DNA of 64,000 bases from Streptomyces sp. PsTaAH-137 (GCF_003259365.1 NZ_QLLY01000023.1:59397-123396); one strand, 5' to 3'. Positions 43,000 through 51,622 are shown, numbered from the stretch's first letter. Numbers and translations: made by a program. Notes: generated by a model not told the origin, from the sequence alone.

Positions 43000-43204
43000 G
43001 ATCGTTCTCCGTCGTTGGAGGAAGGCCGAGCTGCTGCTCGGGCGGGGAGGCGGAAGCGCACGTCCCCGGGGGTCCGGCCGCCGCCGATCCGCGTGCGGCC
43101 AACGCACTCCATCCTGAACGACTGCGACGAACTCGCAACGCGAGCCGCGTCGTCGCCGAGTTGCGACGGGCAGGGGCTCCGCGAGGATGAAAAGGGCCGG
43201 TCGT

Positions 43205-43221
43205 ACTGTTCAGACAACAGT
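43205..43221 (+). promoter_or_regulatory. Small palindrome upstream of msrA
   Basis: ACTGTT and AACAGT flank CAGAC 54 bp before the msrA start. It may be an operator; nothing else supports this. Confidence 0.3.
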
Positions 43222-43274
43222 GGGTGGAGCGCCGCGAAGGGGCGGCTCCACAGGCCTTTGAGAAGGAGCTTCGC

Positions 43275-43799
43275 ATGCCGGGCGAGACGGACAAGGCAGT
43301 ACTCGCGGGTGGCTGTTTCTGGGGGATGGAGGACCTGATCCGGAAGCTTCCGGGGGTGCTCTCGACGCGCGTCGGCTACACCGGCGGCGACACCCCGAAC
43401 GCCACGTACCGCAACCACGGCGACCACGCCGAGGCGATCGAGATCGTCTACGACCCGGCGCGGACCACCTACCGGGATCTCCTGGAGTTCTTCTTCCAGA
43501 TCCACGACCCGAGCACGAGGGACCGCCAGGGCAACGACCTGGGGCGCAGCTACCGCTCGGCGATCTACTACGCCGACGACGCGCAGCGCCGGGTCGCCCT
43601 GGACACCATCGCGGACGTGGACGCCAGCGGGCTGTGGCCCGGCAAGGTCGTCACCGAGGTGGAGCCGCTGGGCGACTTCTGGGAGGCCGAGCCGGAGCAC
43701 CAGGACTACCTGGAGCGCTACCCCGACGGCTACACCTGCCACTTCCCGCGGCCGAACTGGAAGCTGCCCAAGCGGGCCGAGGCGGGGAGCACGTCATGA
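43275..43799 (+). CDS. msrA: Peptide methionine-S-sulfoxide reductase MsrA
   Basis: This 174-residue enzyme repairs methionine-S-sulfoxide in proteins. The catalytic motif GGCFWGMEDL lies near residue 13, followed by RVGYTGGDTPNATYRNHGDH and EFFFQIHDPSTRDRQGNDLG, all family hallmarks. A further Cys in GYTCHF could act in recycling. ATG 43275 is preceded by AAGGAG. The stop overlaps the start of the next gene by 4 bp. Confidence 0.95.
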   Translation: MPGETDKAVLAGGCFWGMEDLIRKLPGVLSTRVGYTGGDTPNATYRNHGDHAEAIEIVYDPARTTYRDLLEFFFQIHDPSTRDRQGNDLGRSYRSAIYYADDAQRRVALDTIADVDASGLWPGKVVTEVEPLGDFWEAEPEHQDYLERYPDGYTCHFPRPNWKLPKRAEAGSTS

Positions 43800-44239
43800 G
43801 CGAGAACGACGCCTTCGCCGACGACGTCTACCAGCCGGACGGCTCCGAGGTGCAGGACGACGAAGGTCTCCTGGACGCGGCGGACACCCTCCTGGAGGGG
43901 GTCGAGGACCCGCTGGACGAGGGGTACTCGCCGCCCGAGCGCTTCGAGGGCCACTACGAGAACGGCCTGGAGCCGGAGAGCCTGGACGAACGGCTCGCTG
44001 AGGAGGTGCCCGATGTGGCGCCGCCCCCGGGCGACGGGCTCGGCGACTCCAGCGACACCGACGGCGAACTGCTCGACTCCGAGGTCGGTGACGCCCGGTC
44101 GGGGCGGCTGGTCGCCGAGGAGATGGATCTGGACGGCGCCACCGAGGAGTCGCTGACGGCGGAGGACGCCGGTATCGACGGGGCCGGGGCCTCCGCCGAG
44201 GAGGCCGCCGTGCACATCGTCGACGACGAGAACGGCTGA
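43796..44239 (+). CDS. Acidic DUF5709-like protein
   Basis: This 147-residue protein is very acidic and has no membrane segment. It contains DDVYQPDGSEVQDDEGLLDA, EGYSPPERFEGHYENGLEP and SGRLVAEEMD, which fit the actinobacterial DUF5709 family as I recall it. It is probably largely unstructured. Translational coupling to msrA suggests co-expression under oxidative conditions, but no function is known. Confidence 0.8.
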   Translation: MSENDAFADDVYQPDGSEVQDDEGLLDAADTLLEGVEDPLDEGYSPPERFEGHYENGLEPESLDERLAEEVPDVAPPPGDGLGDSSDTDGELLDSEVGDARSGRLVAEEMDLDGATEESLTAEDAGIDGAGASAEEAAVHIVDDENG

Positions 44240-44279
44240 GCGTCACGGGCCGTCCGCGGATCCGGACGGCCCGGCCGGG

Positions 44280-44864
44280 TCAGGGCTCGGTGGTCGAGAC
44301 GACGAAGACCATCGGGTGGTCCGGGTTCGACAGGTTCACCACGATGCTCTGCGTCGGCATCGGGTCCTTCTGGCTGTGGATCAGGCCGTACCAGGGGCCG
44401 GGGCCGGTGAAGTCCCACCCGGCGACGTTCCGGTCGCGGGCGCCGATCGTGATGTCGCCCTTCTCCAGGTCGTCGACGGTGAAGCTGTCGTCGACCTCCT
44501 TGAGGAACGTGTCGAGGCCGCCCTTGCTGGTGAGGAACTGTGTGTACAGGCGGCTGACCTTGTAGTTGTTCGTCTCGTAGTAGGCGACGTTGCGCGAGTA
44601 GTGCGGGATCGGCGTCTCGTAGAGCCGCCGCTGCACCTTCGACGGCCAGCCGATGGTGAGGCCGGTCGCCGAGTACTTCGCCTCCTTGTCCTTGCCGCTG
44701 TCGCGGCTCTGGTTCGCGGAGATCACCAGGTATCCGGCGGGGATGCCGATGAGCAGCACGATGATCAGCAGGGTGAGGGCGCGGCGGCGGATCACATGAC
44801 CGCGCGGCTCCTCCGGCGGGCACGTCTCCTCGTACGGGGACGGAGGCTGGCGGGGCACGGTCAT
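44280..44864 (-). CDS. Single-pass membrane protein of unknown function
   Basis: This 194-residue protein has a short Pro-rich cytoplasmic N-terminus, one membrane helix (ALTLLIIVLLIGIPAGYLVI) and an extracytoplasmic domain of about 135 residues. The domain includes YETPIPHYSRNVAYYETNNY and GWDFTGPGPWYGLIHSQKDP. I do not recognise a family. It lies 53 bp downstream of the ROK kinase on the same strand and may be in its transcription unit. Confidence 0.72.
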   Translation of the reverse strand: MTVPRQPPSPYEETCPPEEPRGHVIRRRALTLLIIVLLIGIPAGYLVISANQSRDSGKDKEAKYSATGLTIGWPSKVQRRLYETPIPHYSRNVAYYETNNYKVSRLYTQFLTSKGGLDTFLKEVDDSFTVDDLEKGDITIGARDRNVAGWDFTGPGPWYGLIHSQKDPMPTQSIVVNLSNPDHPMVFVVSTTEP

Positions 44865-44917
44865 GGCTGGCTTTCCTGTCACTGTTCCACGTTCCAAACG
44901 GGCCGCGTGCGCGCGCT

Positions 44918-46069
44918 CTACTCGTCCCCGGCGCCGGACGCGGCGTCGCGGGCCTGGGCGTAGCGCTCGTACCGTTCGTAGCGCTCGACGCGGCGGCGCT
45001 TGGCGCGGCGGAACCGGCGGGCGACCAGGCGGGCCAGGTCCGCGGCGCCGACCATACCGGCCTCGGGGCCGAGCTGGGCGCGCGCGATCCGGGCCTCGGG
45101 GCGGTAGCCGCGGCCGGTCAGCTGGCGCTTGAAGGCGTCGCGGGCCGGGGCGATGAGCAGGTCGTCGGCGGCGCTCACGCCGCCGCCGATCACGAAGCAC
45201 GACGGGTCGAGGGCCGCGGCGAGGTTCGCGATGCCCACGCCGAGCCACTGGCCGATGTCCTGGAGCAGCTCGACGCACATGGCGTCGCCCTCGCGGGCCA
45301 GCTCGGTGATGAGGGGCCCGGTGATGTCGGGGATCTGCCCCTTGACCCGCTCGATGATGTTGTACGCGACCGGGGAGTCCGCCGCCGCGAGCTCTCGGGC
45401 CTCCCTGACCAGGGCGTTTCCCGAGCTGTACTGCTCCCAGCAGCCGCGGTTGCCGCACGGGCAGCGGTGGCCGCCGGGCACGACCTGCATGTGGCCGAAC
45501 TCGCCGGCGACGCCGAATTTGCCGCGCTTGACCTGGCCGTCCTCCAGGATCGCGCCGCCGATGCCGGTGCCGAGGGTGATCATGACGAGGTGGTCCTCGC
45601 CGCGGCCCGCGCCGAAGCGCCATTCCGCCCAGGCGGCGGTGTTCGCGTCGTTGTCGACCAGCACCGGCACCGCGAGGCGGCCCGCGAGGCGGTCGCGGAG
45701 GGGTTCGTTGCGCCAGGACAGGTGCGGGGCGAACAGGACGCGGTTGCGGTCCGCGTCGACCCAGCCCGCCGCGCCGATGCCCACCGCGTGCACGTCGTGC
45801 CGGTCGGAGAGGTCCAGGACCAGCTCGCAGATCGTGTCCTCGACGACCTTCGGGCTCTTCGACTTGTCCGGGGTCTCCGTGCGCAGCGTCTCCAGGATGG
45901 TGCCGTCCGCGTCGACGACACCGGCCATCACCTTGGTGCCGCCGATGTCGATGCCCACGGTGGGGACGCGGGGGGCGGTCAGGTGCGAGCGGCGTTCCCT
46001 GGTGCCGACCGTCCGCAGGACGGTGGCTCGTGCGCTGCCACGGTGTGCGAGGTCGCGGTAGGTGCTCAT
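44918..46069 (-). CDS. ROK-family sugar kinase (glucokinase type)
   Basis: This 383-residue protein is a ROK kinase without an N-terminal HTH. It shows TVGIDIGGTKVMAGVVDADG for ATP binding, catalytic Asp in VLVDNDANTAAWAEW, TLGTGIGGAI, and the zinc motif CPCGNRGCWEQYSSG. The C-terminus extends beyond the fold with a basic tail and a small Tyr-Glu-Arg repeat (RYERYERY). Phosphorylation of glucose or an imported sugar is likely. The sugar ABC operon upstream is separated from it by a repeat-rich 509-bp gap. Confidence 0.9.
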   Translation of the reverse strand: MSTYRDLAHRGSARATVLRTVGTRERRSHLTAPRVPTVGIDIGGTKVMAGVVDADGTILETLRTETPDKSKSPKVVEDTICELVLDLSDRHDVHAVGIGAAGWVDADRNRVLFAPHLSWRNEPLRDRLAGRLAVPVLVDNDANTAAWAEWRFGAGRGEDHLVMITLGTGIGGAILEDGQVKRGKFGVAGEFGHMQVVPGGHRCPCGNRGCWEQYSSGNALVREARELAAADSPVAYNIIERVKGQIPDITGPLITELAREGDAMCVELLQDIGQWLGVGIANLAAALDPSCFVIGGGVSAADDLLIAPARDAFKRQLTGRGYRPEARIARAQLGPEAGMVGAADLARLVARRFRRAKRRRVERYERYERYAQARDAASGAGDE

Positions 46070-46140
46070 TGCGGCGATTCTGCCTCACCGCCCGGCTCCG
46101 CCGCATGCCGGGTTTGCGGTGTCGCGGCCCACTGCCGACC

Positions 46141-46346
46141 GACCGCGCAGTTCCCCGCGCCCCTGTCGGGCTTGTCGATCACCCGCGCCCCGGTGGGGCT
46201 TCTCGCGCAGTTCCCCGCGCCCCTGTCAGCTCGTCGTTCGACTACCGGCCGGTGGCCGCTTCTCGCGCCGTTCCCCGCGCCCCTGTCAGCTCGTCGTTCG
46301 ACTACCGGCCGGTGGCCGCTTCTCGCGCCGTTCCCCGCGCCCCTGA
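46141..46346. repeat. Tandem array of ~60-bp Streptomyces-type repeats (left arm)
   Basis: A 60-bp unit carrying GCGCAGTTCCCCGCGCCCCT recurs with exact 60-bp register around 46146, 46206, 46266 and 46326. Units two and three are almost identical over 60 bp, while the first is diverged. The last 37 bp (46310-46346) are the inverted complement of 46437-46473 with two mismatches. Together with the right arm this fills most of the 46070-46578 gap, which holds no gene. Confidence 0.85.
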
Positions 46347-46436
46347 GGCAGGCGCTTCGCGCCGCCTCCCCTTGAGGCTGCGCTTCGCGCGCCTCCCACC
46401 GGGGGGTCTGATGAGATGGCGCACGCAGTGCGCATC

Positions 46437-46560
46437 TCAGGGGCGCGGGGAACTGCGCGAGAAGCGGCCACCGGGCCGCACCCGAAAAACGACCCAGGGG
46501 CGCGGGGAACTGCGCGACCAGCCCCCACCGGGCGTCAGCCGACCGACGACCCGAAAGGGG
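46437..46560. repeat. Inverted copies of the ~60-bp repeat (right arm)
   Basis: Two copies of the same repeat in opposite orientation begin near 46437 and 46495, about 57 bp apart. With the left arm they can form a 37-bp stem across a 90-base loop. The array lies directly downstream of the sugar ATPase stop, so a strong terminator or 3' RNA structure is possible. Confidence 0.8.
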
Positions 46561-46578
46561 CCCGCGCCCAGCGGGGGC

Positions 46579-47418
46579 CTACTTTTCGGTGCCGTCGGGC
46601 GAGTGGCCGCCCAAATGGGTCGGCACAGGCGCGCGCTCCAGCTCATGGCGGAGGTCATCCAGCTCGCTGCCGCCCGCCATCTGACGGGTCAGCTCGTCGA
46701 GGGTGATCTCGTCGCGGGTGTGGCTGCCGAACATGCCACCCCGCTTGAGCAGGATGAACCGGTCACCGACCAGGTACGCGTGGTGCGGGTTGTGGGTGAT
46801 GAGGACCACGCCGAGCCCGGCGTCCCGCGCCGCGGCCACGTACTTGAGCACGACCCCGGACTGCTTCACCCCGAGCGCCGCGGTCGGCTCGTCGAGGACG
46901 AGGACCTTGGCGCCGAAGTACACGGCACGGGCGATCGCCACGCACTGGCGCTCGCCGCCGGACAGCGTCCCGATGGGCTGGTCGACGTCGCGCAGGTCGA
47001 TGCCCATGCGCGCCAGCTCCTCGTGCGTGGTGCGCCGCATCAGGTCGACGTCCATGCGCTTGAACGGGGCGACGCCCTTCGTCGGCTCCGAACCGAGGAA
47101 GAAGTTGCGCCACACCGGCATCAGCGGCACGACCGCCAGATCCTGGTAGACCGTGGCGATGCCGTGGTCCAGGGCCTCGCGCGGGTTGGCGAACTTCGTC
47201 GGCTCGCCGTCGAGGGAGAAGGTGCCCGCGTCGTGCTGGTGCAGACCCGCGATGATCTTGATGAGGGTCGACTTGCCGGCGCCGTTGTCACCGAGGACGC
47301 AGGAGATCTCCCCCGCGTTCACGACGAGCGAGACGTCCTCCAGGGCCCGGATGTTGCCGTAGTACTTGCTGACGCCGTTCAGCTCTACGAGCGGGGTGGT
47401 CTCGGCAGGAGTGGTCAT
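46579..47418 (-). CDS. Sugar ABC transporter ATPase (single-domain, ribose/fructose/inositol class)
   Basis: This 279-residue ATPase belongs to the carbohydrate uptake (CUT2) class but has only one nucleotide-binding domain. It shows Walker A GDNGAGKS, signature LSGGERQCVAIARAV and Walker B VLVLDEPTAALGV. RbsA-type proteins have two domains in about 500 residues; FrcA-type ones have one, as here. ATG 47418 overlaps the permease stop by ATGA. Last gene of the importer operon. Confidence 0.9.
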   Translation of the reverse strand: MTTPAETTPLVELNGVSKYYGNIRALEDVSLVVNAGEISCVLGDNGAGKSTLIKIIAGLHQHDAGTFSLDGEPTKFANPREALDHGIATVYQDLAVVPLMPVWRNFFLGSEPTKGVAPFKRMDVDLMRRTTHEELARMGIDLRDVDQPIGTLSGGERQCVAIARAVYFGAKVLVLDEPTAALGVKQSGVVLKYVAAARDAGLGVVLITHNPHHAYLVGDRFILLKRGGMFGSHTRDEITLDELTRQMAGGSELDDLRHELERAPVPTHLGGHSPDGTEK

Positions 47419-48470
47419 TTGCTCGCCTCCGCGCGCTTGCGGACCCAGTGGTTGAGGAGGGTCGCGAGGAGCAGCATCGCCCCGAGGAAGAACTTGAACC
47501 AGTCCGAGTTCCACTCGGCGAACACGATGCCCTTGCTGGTCATGCCGAAGATCAGGGCGCCGATGGCCGCGCCGACCGCGGAGCCGTAGCCGCCGGTGAT
47601 CAGACAGCCGCCGATGACGGCCGCGACGATGTAGATCAGCTCGTTGCCCACGCCCTCGCCGGACTGCACCACGTCGTAGGAGAAGAGCAGGTGCTGCCCG
47701 GAGATCCAGGCGCCGAAGGCGACGCCCATGTAGAGGCCGATCTTGGTCTTGTTGACCGGGACGCCGACCGCGCGGGCCGCGTCCAGGTCACCGCCGACCG
47801 CGAAGATCCAGTTGCCGATGCGGGTGCGGAGCAGGATCCAGGTCGCGACCAGGACCAGAAGCAGCCACCAGAGGATCGTGATCTTGAAGTCGACGCCACC
47901 GATGGTGAACGTCGAGGCGAAGACGTCCTTGCCGGAGGTGAAGCCCTGCATGTCGGCGATGGACTTGGTCGACACGGTGCCGCTGATCAGCTTGGTGAAG
48001 CCCAGGTTCATGCCGGTCAGCATCAGGAAGGTGCCCAGCGTGATGATGAAGCTGGGCAGTTTCGTGCGGGTCAGCATGATGCCGTTGAAGGCACCGATGG
48101 CGAGGGTGACCAGGAGCGAGACGCCGACGCCGACCCAGGTGTTCGCCGTCATCTGGTAGCTGAACATCGACGAGACCAGCGCCGACGACGTGACCAGCAC
48201 GCCGGCCGACAGGTCGAACTCGCCGCCGATCATCAGCAGCGCGACCGGCACCGCCATGATGCCGAGCACGGAGGCCGCGTAGAGGACGGTCGCCAGGCTG
48301 GTCGCCCGCAGGAAGCTGTCCGCGGCGATCGCGAAGAAGACGAAGACGGCGACCGCGCCGACGATCGAGCCCAGCTCGGGGCGGCCGAGGAGCTTCTTCC
48401 AGGGCGAGGTCTTCAGGAGCCGCTCGTCGAGCTGTGGCTCAGGGTGTTTCTCCGGAGCTGCTGTGCTCAT
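47415..48470 (-). CDS. Sugar ABC transporter permease (CUT2 class)
   Basis: This 351-residue permease has the BPD_transp_2 fold. Markers are MAVPVALLMIGGEFDLSAGV, GIMLTRTKLPSFIITLGTFL, and GNWIFAVGGDLDAARAVGVP, followed by GGCLITGGYGSAVGAAIGAL. The N-terminal 25 residues are hydrophilic. It overlaps the genes on both sides by 4 bp. The cargo is unknown from sequence; linked regulator and dehydrogenase point to myo-inositol or a related polyol. Confidence 0.9.
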   Translation of the reverse strand: MSTAAPEKHPEPQLDERLLKTSPWKKLLGRPELGSIVGAVAVFVFFAIAADSFLRATSLATVLYAASVLGIMAVPVALLMIGGEFDLSAGVLVTSSALVSSMFSYQMTANTWVGVGVSLLVTLAIGAFNGIMLTRTKLPSFIITLGTFLMLTGMNLGFTKLISGTVSTKSIADMQGFTSGKDVFASTFTIGGVDFKITILWWLLLVLVATWILLRTRIGNWIFAVGGDLDAARAVGVPVNKTKIGLYMGVAFGAWISGQHLLFSYDVVQSGEGVGNELIYIVAAVIGGCLITGGYGSAVGAAIGALIFGMTSKGIVFAEWNSDWFKFFLGAMLLLATLLNHWVRKRAEASK

Positions 48471-49471
48471 CGCGTCCCCCTCTTCGCGTACTCCGCCAGC
48501 TTGGCGGCCATGTCCTTGGTCACGATCTGCGGGCCCGTGAGCACCGGCTTGCCGCCGCCGAGGACGTTCGCGTTGTACTTGTACAGCCACAGCAGGTCCA
48601 CGGCCTCGTAGCCCTGGAGGTAGGGCTGCTGGTCGACGGCGAAGCCGAGGCTGTCGTCCTGGAGGCCCTGGGCCACCTTCTCGTTCAGGTCGAAGGTGTC
48701 GACCTCGGCCTTGCTGCCCGCGTCCTGCTTGGCCTTGACGGCGGTGGCGGCGAACGGTGCGCCGAGCGTGACGACCGAGTCGATCGACTTGTCGGCCTGG
48801 AGCTTGGCCTCGATGGACGACTGCACGTCGGGCATGTTGGTGCCGTCGACGTAGAGGTTCGTCATCGTGCCGTCGAAGGTCGACTTCGCACCCGCGCAGC
48901 GCTGCTCGTGGCCGACGTTGCCCTGCTCGTGCAGGACGCACAGGGCCTTCTTCCTGCCCCGCTTGTTCAGCTCGTCGCCGACGGCCTCGCCCGCGATCGT
49001 CTCGTCCTGCCCGATGTGGGTGAGCGCGCCGAACTTCTTGGACTCCGCGGAGCCCGAGTTCACGGTGATCACCGGGATACCGGCCTTCTCGGCGCGGGCC
49101 ACGGCCGCCTTCATGGCGTCGGGCTTGGCCAGCGTGACGATGATGCCGTCGACCTTCTTGTCGATCGCGGCGTCCACGAGCTGCGCCTGCTGGTTGGCCT
49201 CGTCGTTGTGCGAGTAGAGGAAGTTGATGTTGTCCTTGACGGCCGCCTGCTTGGCGCCGTTCTGGACGATGTCCCAGAAGGTGTCCCCGTCGCCCGAATG
49301 GGTGATCATGGAGAAGGTCCACCTGGGGGTGTTCACCGCGGCCTTCCCCTGAGCCTGCTGGGCTTTCCTGGCGTCTTCCGCCCGCTTGCCGCCCGTGCTG
49401 CTGCATCCCGTCAGTGCGAGGCCGAGAGCCCCCGCAACCGCGATGCTCACCCAGGTCCGAAACCGTGCCAC
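48467..49471 (-). CDS. Sugar ABC transporter substrate-binding lipoprotein, copy 1
   Basis: This 334-residue protein is a ribose-binding-like (Peripla_BP_4) receptor. The signal ends at the lipobox ALTGC. Mature regions include FSMITHSGDGDTFWDIVQNG, DGIIVTLAKPDAMKAAVARA, VITVNSGSAESKKFGALTHI and FAVDQQPYLQGYEAVDLLWL. GTG 49471 begins the signal peptide and has GAAGGG upstream. It is coupled to the permease by a 4-bp overlap. A strongly similar second receptor lies just upstream. Confidence 0.9.
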   Translation of the reverse strand: MARFRTWVSIAVAGALGLALTGCSSTGGKRAEDARKAQQAQGKAAVNTPRWTFSMITHSGDGDTFWDIVQNGAKQAAVKDNINFLYSHNDEANQQAQLVDAAIDKKVDGIIVTLAKPDAMKAAVARAEKAGIPVITVNSGSAESKKFGALTHIGQDETIAGEAVGDELNKRGRKKALCVLHEQGNVGHEQRCAGAKSTFDGTMTNLYVDGTNMPDVQSSIEAKLQADKSIDSVVTLGAPFAATAVKAKQDAGSKAEVDTFDLNEKVAQGLQDDSLGFAVDQQPYLQGYEAVDLLWLYKYNANVLGGGKPVLTGPQIVTKDMAAKLAEYAKRGTR

Positions 49472-49620
49472 GAGGCCGTGCCCTTCTTGGTCTGCTGCGT
49501 TGTACACCGGGACCGGGCGCGCCTGTCGGCGGCCGATCCCAGAGGGCCGTTTACCGGTCCATGGGGACCTCTTTGCGGTCCCAAACGCACAAGTATGGGT
49601 CACGGGGATCATCCATCCAT

Positions 49621-50619
49621 TCACCGGGTACCGCGCGCGGTGTACTTCTCCAGTTTCGGCACGTCCTTCTCGGTGACGAGCGCGGGCCCGGTGAGGACCG
49701 GCTTGCCGCCGCCGAGGACGTTCGCGTTGTACTTGTGCAGCCACAGCAGGTCCACGGCCTCGTACCCCTGGAGGTAGGGCTGCTGGTCGACGGCGAAGGA
49801 GACCTCCTTGGCCTTCAGCCGCCGGACGACCTCGGCGTTCAGGTCGAAGGTGGCGATCTCGGCCTTGCTGCCCGCGCCCTCCTTGGCCTTCACGGTGAGG
49901 GCCGCGACGGGGGCGCCGAGCGCCACGACCGCGTCGATGGACGGGTCGGCCTGGAGCTTGGCCTCGATGGCGGCCTGGGAGTCGGGGGCGTTGGTGCCGT
50001 CGACGTTGAGGTTCTCGACGGTGCCCTTGAAGGTCTTCTTCACGCCGTCGCAGCGCTGCTCCAGGGAGACGTTGCCCTGCTCGTGGATGACGCACAGGGT
50101 CTTCTTGCGGCCCTGCTCGGTCAGCTCGGTGCCGACGGCCTCGCCGGCCACGGACTCCTCCTGGCCGATGTGGGCGAGCGCGCCGAACTTCTCCGCGTAC
50201 TCGGATCCCGAGTTGATCGAGACGACCGGGATGCCGGCCGCCTTCGCCTTCGCGAGGACCGACTCCATGGCCTGCGGCTTGGCGAGGGTGACGACGATGC
50301 CGTCGACCTTCTTGTCGATCGCGGCCTGCACCAGCTGCGCCTGGCCCTGTGCCTCCTTGTCGTTGGAGTAGAGGAAGGTCACGTTGTCCTTCTCGGCGGC
50401 GGCCTTGGCGCCGCTGCGCACGATGTCCCAGAAGGTGTCGCCCTCGCCGGAGTGCGTGACCATCGCGATCTTGAGGCGGGGCGTGTCCACGGCCTGCCCG
50501 CCGCCTCCGCCGCCCCCGTCGTCCTCGGACTCCTTGCCGCCGGAGCCGCTGCATCCGGCGGCGAGGGCGACCACCGCGACGAGGGCCGCGGCCGTTCGGG
50601 CTGTACGCGTCGTGAGCAT
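49621..50619 (-). CDS. Sugar ABC transporter substrate-binding lipoprotein, copy 2
   Basis: This 332-residue receptor is a paralogue of the adjacent copy. It has lipobox ALAAGC, a Gly/acidic linker, then IAMVTHSGEGDTFWDIVRSG, DGIVVTLAKPQAMESVLAKA and FAVDQQPYLQGYEAVDLLWL. The two copies share the ligand-pocket segments but differ in the middle lobe. It is promoter-proximal, with a good promoter and an operator-like site upstream. Two receptors feeding one permease suggests either broader specificity or dosage. Confidence 0.9.
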   Translation of the reverse strand: MLTTRTARTAAALVAVVALAAGCSGSGGKESEDDGGGGGGGQAVDTPRLKIAMVTHSGEGDTFWDIVRSGAKAAAEKDNVTFLYSNDKEAQGQAQLVQAAIDKKVDGIVVTLAKPQAMESVLAKAKAAGIPVVSINSGSEYAEKFGALAHIGQEESVAGEAVGTELTEQGRKKTLCVIHEQGNVSLEQRCDGVKKTFKGTVENLNVDGTNAPDSQAAIEAKLQADPSIDAVVALGAPVAALTVKAKEGAGSKAEIATFDLNAEVVRRLKAKEVSFAVDQQPYLQGYEAVDLLWLHKYNANVLGGGKPVLTGPALVTEKDVPKLEKYTARGTR

Positions 50620-50663
50620 GGTGGAGCCACCTCTCCTCCGGCCGCCCGGTGCGGCTGGAGGTG

Positions 50664-50708
50664 TTTGTAGCGGGCTCCTACCGCAGCGTCAATGACTTTG
50701 TCAGAACA
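50664..50708 (-). promoter_or_regulatory. Promoter and operator-like site for the sugar importer
   Basis: On the minus strand TTGACG (50692-50687) and TACAAA (50669-50664) are spaced 17 bp apart, a good vegetative promoter. Immediately upstream of the -35, plus-strand 50697-50708 reads TTTGTCAGAACA, matching 11 of 12 bases of the site in front of the divergent dehydrogenase gene. It is a candidate GntR operator. Confidence 0.6.
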
Positions 50709-50749
50709 TTAGGACTTCGTACGGGTATGGGCGCGGCTCGGCGCAACTC

Positions 50750-51514
50750 CTAAGGGCGTACGAGGAGTTGGAACTCGAAGGAGTAGCGCGAGGCCCGGTA
50801 GATGTGGGAGGCGAACTCGACCGCTCGGCCCTTGTCGTCGAACGTCGTGCGCTGCATGGTCAGCAGCGGCGTCCCCTCCGGCTCGCCGAGCAGCTCGCCC
50901 TCGACGGCGGTGGCCGCCCGGGCCCCGACGGTCTGCCGGGCACTGTGCAGGGTGATCCCGGCGGCCCGCATCAGCCGGTACAGGCCGGTGGCCTCCAGGC
51001 GTGTGTCGTCCAGGGGCAGCAGCCCGGTGGGCAGGTGGTTGCACAGGTACGCGACCGGCTCGCCGTGGGCCAGGCGCAGCCGGTCGACGCGGTGCACCTG
51101 CTCGCCCTCGCCGACCGTGAGCGCCGCGGCCACCTCGGCGGACGCGGGCACCAGGACATTGCCGAGGACCCGGGTCGCGGGGCGCTGGCCCGCCGCCTCC
51201 AGGTCGTCGTAGAGGCTGCTCAGTTCGAGGGGGCGCTTGACCTGGCTGTGCACGACCTGGGTCCCCACGCCGCGGCGCCGCACCAGCAGCCCCTTGTCGA
51301 CCAGCGACTGGATGGCCTGGCGGACCGTGGGCCGGGACAGGCCGAGGCGGCCGGCCAGCTCGATCTCGTTGCCGAGCAGGCTGCCGGGGGTGAGCGCGCC
51401 GCGCTCGATCGCCGCCTCCAGCTGCTGGGACAGCTGGAAGTAGAGCGGGACCGGGCTGCCTCGGTCGACGCTCAGCTCCAGCTGGACGGTGGGATCGGCT
51501 CCAGGTTTGGCCAC
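50750..51514 (-). CDS. GntR-family regulator (HutC/UTRA type)
   Basis: This 254-residue regulator has a winged HTH, with PLYFQLSQQLEAAIERGALT, LAGRLGLSRPTVRQAIQSLV and KGLLVRRRGVGTQVV, and a C-terminal UTRA ligand domain (VHRVDRLRLAHGEPVAYLCN and FASHIYRASRYSFEFQ). The GTG start at 51514 is chosen as the family N-terminus; no ribosome site is seen and TACGCT lies 6 nt upstream, so it may be leaderless. It stands between the importer operon and a divergent Gfo/Idh/MocA dehydrogenase. Local control of both is likely, with a sugar or its phosphate as ligand. Confidence 0.88.
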   Translation of the reverse strand: MAKPGADPTVQLELSVDRGSPVPLYFQLSQQLEAAIERGALTPGSLLGNEIELAGRLGLSRPTVRQAIQSLVDKGLLVRRRGVGTQVVHSQVKRPLELSSLYDDLEAAGQRPATRVLGNVLVPASAEVAAALTVGEGEQVHRVDRLRLAHGEPVAYLCNHLPTGLLPLDDTRLEATGLYRLMRAAGITLHSARQTVGARAATAVEGELLGEPEGTPLLTMQRTTFDDKGRAVEFASHIYRASRYSFEFQLLVRP

Positions 51515-51520
51515 GGGCCG

Positions 51521-51575
51521 AGCGTAGCGGCGGGAGATGTTGACGGGAAGTCCGGAAGTCAGGTTGTCCGGACAA
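51521..51575 (-). promoter_or_regulatory. GntR gene promoter with TTGTCCGGACAA palindrome
   Basis: TACGCT (51526-51521, minus) is a possible -10 box for the regulator. A perfect 12-bp palindrome TTGTCCGGACAA occupies 51564-51575, just upstream of where the -35 would be. It could be an autoregulatory operator. Confidence 0.5.
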
Positions 51576-51599
51576 AGAGACCGCGCCCTCCGCCCGGGG

Positions 51600-51622
51600 T
51601 TTGTCAGGACAAAGGATTGACA
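51600..51622 (+). promoter_or_regulatory. Operator-like site and -35 box of the dehydrogenase gene
   Basis: TTTGTCAGGACAAA (51600-51613) is a near-perfect dyad and repeats the site found before the importer operon. A consensus TTGACA -35 box follows at 51617-51622. With an 18-bp spacer the -10 would be ACGTTG around 51641, a weak match, placing transcription start close to ATG 51653. Confidence 0.55.

Noticed and set aside
46141..46560. CRISPR array
   Set aside because: Units are adjacent without unique spacers, and reversed copies are present.
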